This document shows, in pieces, positions 7,493 through 15,206 of a DNA stretch of 64,000 nucleotides. The DNA comes from Variovorax brevis (GTDB lineage Bacteria; Pseudomonadota; Gammaproteobacteria; Burkholderiales; Burkholderiaceae_C). The notes beneath the pieces are model-generated. The model ran no database searches. It saw only the letters and a list, made by a program, of their open reading frames with translations, and was not told the DNA's origin. A program made the translations under genes and the position numbers. How positions within the stretch are numbered: position 1 is the stretch's first letter; each line of letters starts with the position of its first letter. The stretch spans positions 310,001 to 374,000 of the forward strand of contig NZ_JASZYG010000007.1 in NCBI RefSeq assembly GCF_030317105.1, read 5' to 3'.

Positions 7493-8215
7493 CTACCGCT
7501 TGCGCGCGACCAGCACCATGCTCTTCCAAAGATACGGCACACGCCCCACGCCCGAGAATCCAATGACCTCGAAGCCGTTGTCCTCCAGCAGCTGGCTCAG
7601 CGTCCTGCGGCTCCAGAACTTGATGTGCCCACCGTGCCAAAGCGGGGTGTGATGCTTGTCCCACTTGTCGAACAGGGAGAGCGCCATGTTCTTGAGGTAG
7701 CCGTGATAGGGCGTCGTGATGACCAGGTGGCCTCCCGGTTTCAGGCAGCGCTTTGCATACGTCGGCAGCAAGTGCGGCGAGAAGAGATGTTCGATGACTT
7801 CGGTCGAGACCACCGCGTCGAAGAGTTCCTCATGCGCCATCAACCTTGCGGGATCGTCTTGCACGCCGAAGTTGTAGAAGGCAAGGCCGGGGTGCGATCG
7901 TTTCGCGACTTCGACGCCCTTGCGGTCGTACTCGACGCCGACCGCCTGATAACCGCTGGCGGCGAGTTCGGCACACAAGGCGCCGTTGCCCGATCCGAGG
8001 TCCAGCACGCGCCGAACGGAAAGCGTCTGCAGCACTTCAATGATGCGGGGGCCGATGTAGTCGCACGAATGCGGCCCTTGGGGCGTGGACCACCCGAAGT
8101 CATCGACGACGTTTTCAGCCGCCGTTCGCCCTCGTTGGATTGATGAAGGTGATCCTGACCTGGCGGTCGCCGGCCCACGGTGCGGCCGAACACGACGGCG
8201 TCCTGCTTCTGACAT
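7493..8215 (-). CDS. Class I SAM-dependent methyltransferase
   Basis: A 240-residue methyltransferase of the UbiG/Methyltransf_11-like type. Motif I is VLDLGSGNGALCAEL, followed by an acidic VGVEYD at the end of strand 2, VVSTEVIEHLFSP for motif II, and LKPGGHLVITTPYHGYLKN. The TTPYHGYLKN segment and the late HIKFWSRRTL resemble methyltransferases acting on sugars or lipids, but the substrate is not predictable. The first 35 or so residues are Arg-rich and low in similarity, so the true start may be downstream, near the NVVDDFGW stretch. Confidence 0.82.
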   Translation of the reverse strand: MSEAGRRRVRPHRGPATARSGSPSSIQRGRTAAENVVDDFGWSTPQGPHSCDYIGPRIIEVLQTLSVRRVLDLGSGNGALCAELAASGYQAVGVEYDRKGVEVAKRSHPGLAFYNFGVQDDPARLMAHEELFDAVVSTEVIEHLFSPHLLPTYAKRCLKPGGHLVITTPYHGYLKNMALSLFDKWDKHHTPLWHGGHIKFWSRRTLSQLLEDNGFEVIGFSGVGRVPYLWKSMVLVARKR

Positions 8216-8328
8216 TTTTCAAGCTCCCTGACTCAATGGTTTGTTTTTTTGAGCCCGCGGACTCTACCACCGTGTGAGCCAGCATTTCGTGGCGATGCGT
8301 GGCGTTGCACCGCGCCACCTTGCGCAGG

Positions 8329-8799
8329 CTATGGGAGCGTGCGCGTCATGAAGACGCTGTGCGGATCATCGACGTAGTCGGCGAAGGGAGCGCAGGCTTC
8401 AAAGCCGAAGTCGGCGTACAACCTGCGCGCCGGCTCAAAGGGATCCATAGACCCCGTTTCCAGGCTGAGCCGTGCGTAGGAACGCCGGCGCGCTTCTTCA
8501 AGAATGTGCGCCAGCATCGCCCTTGCCGCGCCCCTGCGTCGATGGGTTTGCGAGGTTCGCATGGACTTGATTTCGCCGTGCGAAGGGTCCAGTTCCTTGA
8601 GCGCGCCGCAGCCCAGCAGGTCGCCGCTCTCCGACCAGATCGTCCAGAAAGTAACGTCGGGACGGCGCAAGCCCGTGAGGTCCAGCGCATGAACACTTTC
8701 AGGCGGCGAGTGTTCAGCCATGTCGCGCAAGTGTTCCTCCAGCAGCGCATGAACCTGCGGGCCTGAAAGATCGTCGAGTCGGATGTGCATCGATTCCAT
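8329..8799 (-). CDS. GNAT family N-acetyltransferase (YsnE-like)
   Basis: A 156-residue single-domain GNAT. Motif A is IKSMRTSQTHRRRGAARAML, with the QxxRRxGA-type pyrophosphate loop. Motif B includes LSLETGSMDPFEPARRLYAD and FGFEACAPFADYVDDP. The order HxxExx...LETG...F.PARxLY is typical of the branch that includes YsnE, a proposed indole-3-acetate-biosynthesis-linked acetyltransferase. I regard the exact substrate as unknown. Confidence 0.85.
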   Translation of the reverse strand: MESMHIRLDDLSGPQVHALLEEHLRDMAEHSPPESVHALDLTGLRRPDVTFWTIWSESGDLLGCGALKELDPSHGEIKSMRTSQTHRRRGAARAMLAHILEEARRRSYARLSLETGSMDPFEPARRLYADFGFEACAPFADYVDDPHSVFMTRTLP

Positions 8800-8842
8800 G
8801 GGGCAACTTTAGCGGCCCCCTGCAACCGGGCCAGTCGGCACT

Positions 8843-9223
8843 TCAGAGTGCGTGATCGACGGACGCAAACACGCGCAAGCCGTCAGCGGTACGGACCAGG
8901 ATGTAGGACTCGCGCCAGAAGCTCACGACGGTGTCGTCCTGGCGGCAAAGTTCCCACGTGACCGTCGCCAGCGCGCTCCTGGTGCCCAACGGCATCAGCT
9001 CCAGATCCTTGTACCGGCAGGCGCGGACGCCAAGGGCCAGGTAGTCGTCCATCATGCTCTGGAAGTGGCTGGCCATCTCCGGTGCGGAGTCAAAGTATTT
9101 GATGGCCCCGTCTTGCCGGAGCGCGCTGTAAGGCGTGAGGTATCGACGCGCGATCTCGGGACCATCGAAGGTCTTGAAGACGTCGACGCACTCTTCAAAG
9201 TACGTAACGACCTCGTTTCGCAT
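8843..9223 (-). CDS. NTF2-like (SnoaL-type) protein, copy A
   Basis: A 126-residue protein with the cone-shaped NTF2/SnoaL pattern: an N-terminal helix pair (VVTYFEECVDVFKTFDG), then RYLTPYSALRQDG, and strands ending in ALATVTWELCRQDD and WRESYILVR. It is a clear paralog of copy B at 9851-10273; by eye roughly half of the aligned residues are the same, including RYL.PYSAL..DG, CRY.DLE and ALATVTW.LCR. I placed the start at the ATG at 9223 because copy B begins at the equivalent point. Members of the fold are small-molecule enzymes or binding proteins; no catalytic residue is clear. Confidence 0.72.
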   Translation of the reverse strand: MRNEVVTYFEECVDVFKTFDGPEIARRYLTPYSALRQDGAIKYFDSAPEMASHFQSMMDDYLALGVRACRYKDLELMPLGTRSALATVTWELCRQDDTVVSFWRESYILVRTADGLRVFASVDHAL

Positions 9224-9446
9224 GGAAGCAGCATCGGGTGCTTCCTGGGGTTCGGAACTGACCGGGAACGTAGGCGGATCCTGGCGCCAGGACAGCGCCA
9301 TTGGCTGGACGAAACTCATCGTTCGAAGTCTGCCGCCCGGTCGGGAGCCAGGCAAGCGTCAGTCCGTCCGTTTGACCGTTGGTGACAGTGTCTCCGAAGG
9401 AAAACTGTAACGTTGCCGAATTTCCGCGTTCACCGCCGCCTCGACG

Positions 9447-9854
9447 CTAAGCGAAGGGCGGCCCCTTGAGTTCGACAACGTTGCCTTCGGGGTCGGCGAG
9501 GTAGACCGAGGGACCCAGGCCCTCGGCACCGTACCTCGACTCCACAGGGCCGGCCTTGATGCCATGGACGGCCAGATCGCGGCGAATGGCCGCTTCGTCG
9601 AACGGCTCCACGCGAACGCAGAAGTGATCGAGGTTTCGCGCCTCCCGTCCGGGTGCGGCGCCGCCGGCGCGGCCGAGCGCGCCGTCAACGGTGACCAGGT
9701 CGATGATCGAGCGTCCGGCGCGCAACTGGATCAGGCCGATCGCGTCCTGTCGCCGCTCCAGCGTGCAGCCCAGAACGTCGCAGTAAAAGCGCATCATCTT
9801 GTCGAGGTCGACCACGCGCAGCACGAGATGGTCTATTTCGCGGATGTGGATCAT
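9447..9854 (-). CDS. VOC (glyoxalase/dioxygenase fold) family protein
   Basis: A 135-residue protein made of two beta-alpha-beta-beta-beta units. It starts IREIDHLVLRVVDLDKMM, with the metal-ligand His of the first unit, and has LDHFCVRVEPFD at the start of the second and VYLADPEGNVVELKG at the end, where the Glu ligand normally falls. These are the metal ligand positions of vicinal oxygen chelate enzymes, so a divalent-metal site is plausible. Its ATG overlaps the stop of NTF2 copy B by four bases, so translation is coupled. Substrate unknown. Confidence 0.85.
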   Translation of the reverse strand: MIHIREIDHLVLRVVDLDKMMRFYCDVLGCTLERRQDAIGLIQLRAGRSIIDLVTVDGALGRAGGAAPGREARNLDHFCVRVEPFDEAAIRRDLAVHGIKAGPVESRYGAEGLGPSVYLADPEGNVVELKGPPFA

Positions 9855-10273
9855 GCGGGCGTCGCAGGAGTGTCGTGGTCGATGGAAGCAAAGACGCGCA
9901 ATGCCCTGCTCACGCGCGCCAGGTTGTACGACTCGCGCCACGTGCTCAGCACGCTGCCGTCGTCGCGGCACAGGTCCCAGGTGACCGTTGCCAAGGCGCA
10001 TTGCGTGCCGATGGGCACCACCTCGAGGTCCCGGTAGCGGCAGGACCGGCAGCCCTGGTCGTGATAGCCGTCCACCACACGCTGGAAATATCGTGCGGTG
10101 TCAGCGCCGGACGCAAAGCAGTCGATGCTTCCGTCGGCATGCAGCGCTGAATAGGGCGAGAGATAGCGCTGCGCAATCACGCCACCGTCGAAGCTGCGAA
10201 ACGCTTCGACGAAAGCATCGAAGAAGGCTGCGGCTTCGTCTTGCACGGTGCCGTCAGTCGAACTCGCGCGCAT
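9851..10273 (-). CDS. NTF2-like (SnoaL-type) protein, copy B
   Basis: A 140-residue paralog of the protein at 8843-9223, with the same DAFVEAFRSFDGG, RYLSPYSALHADG and ALATVTWDLCRDDG blocks. It overlaps the upstream VOC gene by 20 bases if the ATG at 10273 is used; a GTG at 10246 would remove the overlap and matches the start of copy A better. Its stop overlaps the next VOC gene by four bases. It is placed between two VOC genes, a repeated pairing discussed under findings. No catalytic assignment is possible. Confidence 0.72.
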   Translation of the reverse strand: MRASSTDGTVQDEAAAFFDAFVEAFRSFDGGVIAQRYLSPYSALHADGSIDCFASGADTARYFQRVVDGYHDQGCRSCRYRDLEVVPIGTQCALATVTWDLCRDDGSVLSTWRESYNLARVSRALRVFASIDHDTPATPA

Positions 10274-10643
10274 AGCTGTGGGTCAGGATTTCCCATTGGT
10301 GACCTTCGGGCTCGTTCCAGTAGATCATCCTGCCGCCGTAGTGGGTGTTGACTTGCTTGTCGACCGGGCCGCGGACCGAACTGCGGTAGTCGATGTCGGC
10401 AGCCTGGATCCTGCCGAGGATCTGGTCGAACTCGTCTTCCCCGACCCGAAAGCAGAAGTGCTCGACGGGGAAGGGCTCGTCGGTGCCATAGAAGTCCAGC
10501 GTCAGGCCGTCGTTGATGTAGACGGCGAAGAAGGGCCCTTCACGTGCGGGGCCGCAGCGCACGCCGAGCAGCTCAGCCAGGCGCTTTGCCGACGCGTCGC
10601 GGTCGTGGGCGGACACGATGGCGTGGTCGAGATGAATCGTCAT
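10254..10643 (-). CDS. VOC (glyoxalase/dioxygenase fold) family protein
   Basis: A 129-residue VOC-fold protein starting MTIHLDHAIVSAHDRDAS, with PVEHFCFRVGEDEFD opening the second half and YWNEPEGHQWEILTHSY at the end, giving His and Glu at the expected metal-ligand positions. It is not closely similar to the VOC protein at 9447-9854, so the two are different subfamilies rather than a duplication. It follows the DUF3052 gene by about 47 bases. Substrate unknown. Confidence 0.85.
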   Translation of the reverse strand: MTIHLDHAIVSAHDRDASAKRLAELLGVRCGPAREGPFFAVYINDGLTLDFYGTDEPFPVEHFCFRVGEDEFDQILGRIQAADIDYRSSVRGPVDKQVNTHYGGRMIYWNEPEGHQWEILTHSYAREFD

Positions 10644-10690
10644 CTGGCGTGCTCCTTTCAGGAATTCGACTCGCGGGCAGGCGCCATGTT

Positions 10691-11110
10691 CTACCTGAGC
10701 TCCTTGCGGATGACCAGCTTCAGGCCGGACCAGATGTCGCTCACGGCGCAGACTTTCACATCGACGAAGCCCAGCGGCAGGGCCACTTCGCGAACGGTGT
10801 CTTCGGTGATGTCGGTCGGCACCTTCGCCGTCTTCTTGGGCCACGACGCCCAGACGGTGGCATCGGGGCGGATCGCGTGTCGCAAGCCCTTGAGTTCGGT
10901 CTCCAGCGTGGAGCGGCGGTACGCGAAGACGTGGATGAGATCGGTCGCCCCGGACACGGCTGCATCGAAGTGGACGTCCGCCGGAAGCGGTTCGAGGAGG
11001 TGCGCGTAATCGCTGGGTGCGTGCATCGTCACCACCCGGCTGCCAGCGACGATGCCGAGCTTCTTCGCCAGGTGCGTGCCTGAGTAGCCAGCGGGTTTGA
11101 TGTCACTCAT
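10691..11110 (-). CDS. DUF3052 family protein
   Basis: A 139-residue protein that begins MSDIKPAGYSGTHLAKKLGI and carries the family-like VWASWPKKTAKVPTDITED and LGFVDVKVCAVSDIWSGLK blocks. DUF3052 proteins are common in Proteobacteria and Actinobacteria. They have no confirmed activity, although parts of the sequence resemble a Rossmann-like core. The ATG at 11110 is chosen because conservation begins there. It is the first gene of a leftward set of five small genes that alternates VOC and NTF2-like proteins. Confidence 0.82.
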   Translation of the reverse strand: MSDIKPAGYSGTHLAKKLGIVAGSRVVTMHAPSDYAHLLEPLPADVHFDAAVSGATDLIHVFAYRRSTLETELKGLRHAIRPDATVWASWPKKTAKVPTDITEDTVREVALPLGFVDVKVCAVSDIWSGLKLVIRKELR

Positions 11111-11304
11111 GAGTTCAACGCGCGTCGAAGTGGGGGTGCGGGTTGTCGAACGCCACAAGGATAGCGTCCAAACCGATATCAGGGGAGCGCTGGATCCATG
11201 GCCTTTGTCGTGACGGATGCCTGCATTGGATGCGATGGCTTGGACTGAACCGAAGCTAGCCATCGTGCGCGATGGCGGCCAGAAAGTTCGCCGCAGGGAG
11301 CGCC

Positions 11305-11937
11305 CTACAAGGGTGGGCGCGCTTGCCGCACCCATTCCTGCACCGACGCACGCTCCCACTGGCGACGCGCGTAAACCGCCAGCTTCTCAGGCACCGGTTC
11401 GCCATGCATCGCCAGCCGGTTGAGCATCAGCGCTAGGTCGACGTCGGCAATGCACCACCGGTCGAACAGGTGCTCCGACGCGTCCGGCAGCAGGGCGTTC
11501 GCAAACGAAAAGAGCTTCCCGGCGGCCGCCTGGGCGTCAACTGAAAGCGGCGCCAACTTCTTGCCGTAGAAAACGACCTCGGTCGGCCGCTCCTGGCGGA
11601 TCGGCATGAGATCGCTGCGCAGCCAGGCCTGGACCTGACGGGCTCTCGCCCGCTGCTGGGCGCCCGCAGGATAGACAGACGTTGCCGGAAAGACTTCGTC
11701 GATGTACTCGGTGATGGCGGAAGACTCCGACAGGGTGAATCCGTCGTGGATCAGGGTCGGAACGCGCCGCGTCAGCGAGGTCGCAGCGTAGGCCGGCGCT
11801 TCATGGGCCCTGGCTTCAAGATCGACGGTCGCGAGTTCGAAGGGCAGCGACTTCTCGCGCAAGGCCACGAAGACCGACATTGCATACGGACTCGTGAACT
11901 GCGAGTCGACATGGAGAAGAAGTTTCGTCTGCGGCAT
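11305..11937 (-). CDS. yfcF: Glutathione S-transferase, YfcF type
   Basis: A 210-residue GST. The whole sequence follows E. coli YfcF closely: the thioredoxin-fold part has SPYAMSVFVALREKSLPFEL, TRRVPTLIHDGFTLSESSAI and YIDEVFP, and the helical part has RARARQVQAWLRSDLMPIRQ, ERPTEVVF and CIADVDLALMLNRL. YfcF has glutathione transferase and peroxidase-like activity and is linked to oxidative stress tolerance in E. coli. The SESSAI segment binds the gamma-glutamyl part of GSH. I chose the ATG at 11937, which matches the family start. Cytosolic. Confidence 0.88.
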   Translation of the reverse strand: MPQTKLLLHVDSQFTSPYAMSVFVALREKSLPFELATVDLEARAHEAPAYAATSLTRRVPTLIHDGFTLSESSAITEYIDEVFPATSVYPAGAQQRARARQVQAWLRSDLMPIRQERPTEVVFYGKKLAPLSVDAQAAAGKLFSFANALLPDASEHLFDRWCIADVDLALMLNRLAMHGEPVPEKLAVYARRQWERASVQEWVRQARPPL

Positions 11938-11997
11938 GCGTCTCCCGTCGCGTTGTTGAGAACTGCCCATGATAGGCAATGCGATACGGCGCGCCGC

Positions 11998-13152
11998 CTA
12001 CCGCCACGCATTTCCCACCTGGATGTACACCACGTTGTCCTCCGGCCCCTTGGCGTAGTCGAGCCCGACCCACAGGCCCAGTCGCTTTGCGAGCAGGTAG
12101 CGGAATCCCACTCCCTTCGACACCACGTTCGAGGCCTCGTTGAACGTCGTCTGCCGGCCCCACGCGCGGCCCGCGCCGACGAAGCCGATGGCGGCCCAGC
12201 GCGGCGTGAAGTCCCAGCGGATTTCCGTTTCCACCACAAAGGTATGGTCGTCCTGATAGCGCGCCGCCGGCACGCCGCGCAGGTCGATGAAAGGCAACTG
12301 ATAAAAGGGCACCCGCCCGCTCGCGCTACGCGCATCCAGTCGCCCACCGATGATCAGGTTCTTGAGCACGGGCCAATACCCGAACGCGTGGCCCCGATAC
12401 GCCTGGAAGGTGGTGTCGCTGCCCCAGTCCGGGTTGTAGAAGGTCGCGTCGAGGGCGCCGGTCCAGCCCTTGCTGGGCGTGAAGATGTTGTCGCGCGAGT
12501 CGTATTCCAGCGTCAGCCCCAGGCCGGAACTGCGCCGCGACATTTCGTCGGGTTGCAGGCGCGCGTTGGGGTCGTTCAGGTCCAGCTTGCTGCCGAGGTC
12601 CAGGAAGATCCATCGAAAGCCCAGCCAGCTGTTGCTGTCGCCCAGGCGGCGCAGGATCTGCTGGCTCGACATCCAGCCGTCCAGCGAGTAATTGATGCTG
12701 CGCGTGCCGCCGCCCAAGTCGCCGCCTATCCCGTAGAAGGCCAGGTTGACGTCGGTGCGCCCGATGCCGCCGCGATAGCGCCAGCGGTCGTCGTCAAAGC
12801 TCGTCATGCCACCGGCGAAGGCGGCCTTGGTGCCGTTTTCGGTGGCCGCGGCGCCAACGACCCAGATGTCGGGCGGCGTCATGTGTCCGGTTTCCGCGGC
12901 CCTCTCGGCGCTCTCGCGCAGCGAATTGCGCACGAACATCAGCGCCACGCCGCCGCCATAGCCCACGGCCGGCTCGGTGATGACGATGGGAATGGGCAGG
13001 AAGCCCTTGCGATCGACAAGCCAGTTCGACAGGTCTGCATGCCCATCGTCCTGGTCGATGAAGCCATCCATGAACGCGTGACCCGGTTGGCTTAAACCCG
13101 CAAGAAGCATTGCGGTGGCGGCAATCTGGCGTACGCGTTCCTTCCAATGCAT
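11998..13152 (-). CDS. Omp85/BamA-TamA-type outer membrane surface antigen
   Basis: A 384-residue protein with an N-terminal signal peptide (WKERVRQIAATAMLLAGL...GHAF) and a beta-rich body resembling the membrane barrel of Omp85 proteins. GLGLTLEYDSRDNIFTPSKG is the typical Surface_Ag barrel motif, and LIIGGRLDARSASGRVPFYQ, FIDLRGVPAARYQDD and FGPRW-like strands follow. It is too short to contain POTRA repeats, so it is a stand-alone barrel and not BamA itself. A GGAGG sequence sits about eight bases before the ATG at 13152. It is divergent from hisN. Role unknown; outer membrane location is confident. Confidence 0.82.
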   Translation of the reverse strand: MHWKERVRQIAATAMLLAGLSQPGHAFMDGFIDQDDGHADLSNWLVDRKGFLPIPIVITEPAVGYGGGVALMFVRNSLRESAERAAETGHMTPPDIWVVGAAATENGTKAAFAGGMTSFDDDRWRYRGGIGRTDVNLAFYGIGGDLGGGTRSINYSLDGWMSSQQILRRLGDSNSWLGFRWIFLDLGSKLDLNDPNARLQPDEMSRRSSGLGLTLEYDSRDNIFTPSKGWTGALDATFYNPDWGSDTTFQAYRGHAFGYWPVLKNLIIGGRLDARSASGRVPFYQLPFIDLRGVPAARYQDDHTFVVETEIRWDFTPRWAAIGFVGAGRAWGRQTTFNEASNVVSKGVGFRYLLAKRLGLWVGLDYAKGPEDNVVYIQVGNAWR

Positions 13153-13246
13153 CGGGTCGGCCTCCGGAGGATTGACCGGGCATCCTAAGTCAGCAACCGT
13201 CAAGCGCCAACTTGCGCGGCCCGAAACTTCGCGTCTAATTCCGACC

Positions 13247-14035
13247 ATGACCCACGCCATTCCTGACGACGTCCTGTCCATTGCCAATGCGCTCGCCGAT
13301 GCGGCGGCGGCGCAGTCGATGCGCTATTTCCGCACGCCGCTGGACATCATCACCAAAGCCGACGAAAGCCCCGTCACGCTCGCGGATCGCGCGGCGGAAA
13401 CCGCGATGCGCGACATTCTTTCTGCGCAATGCCCGGCCGATGGCATCTATGGCGAGGAACACGGCCGCGAACGGCTGGAGGCTGGCCGCATCTGGGTTCT
13501 CGACCCCATCGACGGCACGCGCAGCTTCATCACCGGCTCTCCGCTGTGGGGAACGCTGATCGGCGTGCTGGAGGCCGGCCGCGTTCGCTTCGGCATGGTC
13601 GACATGCCGGTGCTCGGCGAGCGCTGGCATGGCCTGCAGGGCGCCGGCGGCAACGTGGCGATGCGCAACGGCCAGCCCGTGCACGCCAGCGCCTGCACCG
13701 GGATCGGGCAGGCGCGCATCGTGACGACCTCGCCCGACATCTTCAACGCCGACGACTGGAAAGCCTTCGACAGGCTGAGCCGCCAGTGCGCCATGCGCCG
13801 CTTCGGTGGCGACTGCTACGGCTATGCACAACTCGCCGGCGGCACCATCGATCTGGTCGTGGAGACGGGGCTGCAGCCCTATGACTACCTGGGCCCGGCA
13901 GGCTTGATCGAGGCGGCCGGCGGCGTGATCACCGACTGGAACGGGCAGGCGCTCGGCCTCGAATCCGACGGTCGGGTCGTGGCCGCCGCCACACCCGAAC
14001 TCCACCGGGCTGCATTGGCAATGCTCGCGGCCTAA
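13247..14035 (+). CDS. hisN: Histidinol-phosphatase, inositol-monophosphatase family
   Basis: A 262-residue Mg-dependent phosphatase. Metal-ligand motifs are GEEHGRE (Glu70/Glu71) and VLDPIDGTRSF (Asp86, Asp89), with QPYDYLGPAG as the late Asp motif. This branch, with GGDCYGY before the last motif, is annotated as HisN, the monofunctional histidinol-phosphatase of bacteria lacking a HisB phosphatase domain. Inositol monophosphatase activity cannot be excluded. The start at 13247 was chosen over upstream frames because family similarity begins at THAIPDDVLSIANALA. It is probably co-transcribed with the DUF2905 gene ten bases downstream. Confidence 0.8.
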   Translation: MTHAIPDDVLSIANALADAAAAQSMRYFRTPLDIITKADESPVTLADRAAETAMRDILSAQCPADGIYGEEHGRERLEAGRIWVLDPIDGTRSFITGSPLWGTLIGVLEAGRVRFGMVDMPVLGERWHGLQGAGGNVAMRNGQPVHASACTGIGQARIVTTSPDIFNADDWKAFDRLSRQCAMRRFGGDCYGYAQLAGGTIDLVVETGLQPYDYLGPAGLIEAAGGVITDWNGQALGLESDGRVVAAATPELHRAALAMLAA

Positions 14036-14044
14036 ACTGCATCC

Positions 14045-14239
14045 ATGATTCGCTGGCTGCTCGTCGTCATCCTCGCGCTGCTGCTGTTCAACGGGCTGGC
14101 GGCGTGGTTGCGCCGCTTCGGCTTCGGCCGGCTGCCGGGCGATTTCGTGTTCCGCGCCTTCGGCCGCGAATGGCATTTACCGCTGGGCAGCACCATCGTG
14201 CTGAGCATGATCGCCGCCGCGATCGCGCGCTGGATCTGA
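14045..14239 (+). CDS. DUF2905 small membrane protein
   Basis: A 64-residue protein with two hydrophobic segments (residues 3-24 and about 48-62) separated by the DUF2905 signature FGRLPGDFVFR. This family is broadly distributed, very small and of unknown function, and is predicted to lie in the inner membrane. It begins 10 bases after hisN and ends about 40 bases before the ROK gene, so it is most likely in the same transcript. Confidence 0.88.
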   Translation: MIRWLLVVILALLLFNGLAAWLRRFGFGRLPGDFVFRAFGREWHLPLGSTIVLSMIAAAIARWI

Positions 14240-14279
14240 TGACGACAACCATGAACCCCCGACAAGGAAAGCCCACACC

Positions 14280-15206
14280 ATGAGAGCCTGCGTCGACATC
14301 GGCGGCACCAAGGTCGCCGTGAGCCTGTCCAGCGACAGCACGACGCCGCTCATGGCGCGCCGCAGCGAGCCCACCGCCAAGACCGGCAACAACGATGCAG
14401 TCGCCGTGCAGATCCTGCGGCTGATCGACGAGGCCTGCGCAGAGCAGGGCATCGACGCCGACTCCATCGATTGCGTGGGCGTATCCACCTGCGGGCCCTT
14501 TGAACTGCATGGCGGCATGGTCGAACTGGCGACGCCCAACATCTGCGGCGGCATCGCCGGCCCGGCGCGCGGGCTGCCGAATCAATGGCGCACGGCGCTG
14601 CTCGAAGCGCCCCTGGCCAAGCGCTTTCCCCGCGTGCGGGTCGAAAACGACGGAGTGGCCGCGCTCGAAGCCGAACGCCGCTGGGGTGCCTTGCAGGGGT
14701 TGGACCACTGCGCCTACGTGACGTGGAGCACGGGCGTGGGCGTGGGCTTGTGCGTCGATGGCCGCATCCTTCGCGGCAAGAACGGCAACGCGGGCCACGC
14801 AGGACACAGCTTTGTGGTCGACGATGCCAGCGGAGCGCTGTGCGGCTGCGGCAACATGGGCGACGTCGAGGCGCTCATCGCCGGCAATTCGATCGCCCGC
14901 CGTTTCGGGCAGCCGCCGGTGGATCTCTTTGCTGCCGCGGCGAAGGGGGATGCGAACGCGCTGAGCATTACCGACGCGTTGTGCCACGTGATGGGCCGCA
15001 TGCTCTACAACCTGATTGCCACGCTCGACCTGCAGCGCATCAGCCTGGGTGGCAGCGTGTTCTGGAACAACCGCGACTTTCTCTTGCCGCGCCTGCAGGC
15101 GCAGATCGCGGGGCACCTGCCGCCGCTGACGGATGGCGTGGTGCTGGTGCCGGCGGGGTTGGGCGACAGGGTGGGCGATCTGGCCGCGCTGGCACTGCTC
15201 GATTAG
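14280..15206 (+). CDS. ROK family sugar kinase
   Basis: A 308-residue ROK protein. The phosphate-1 motif is CVDIGGTKVAVSL (residues 4-16). The GHAGH motif (about 175-179) contributes a zinc-binding His in typical members, and the next block reads CGCGNMGDVEA. The canonical zinc motif is CxCGxxGCxE, so the third Cys is replaced here by Asp while the first two are kept. No N-terminal helix-turn-helix is present, so this is a kinase, not an NagC-type repressor. The hexose substrate is unknown; glucose or fructose are plausible given the trehalose genes next door. It overlaps the convergent otsA gene by four bases at the 3' ends. Confidence 0.85.
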   Translation: MRACVDIGGTKVAVSLSSDSTTPLMARRSEPTAKTGNNDAVAVQILRLIDEACAEQGIDADSIDCVGVSTCGPFELHGGMVELATPNICGGIAGPARGLPNQWRTALLEAPLAKRFPRVRVENDGVAALEAERRWGALQGLDHCAYVTWSTGVGVGLCVDGRILRGKNGNAGHAGHSFVVDDASGALCGCGNMGDVEALIAGNSIARRFGQPPVDLFAAAAKGDANALSITDALCHVMGRMLYNLIATLDLQRISLGGSVFWNNRDFLLPRLQAQIAGHLPPLTDGVVLVPAGLGDRVGDLAALALLD

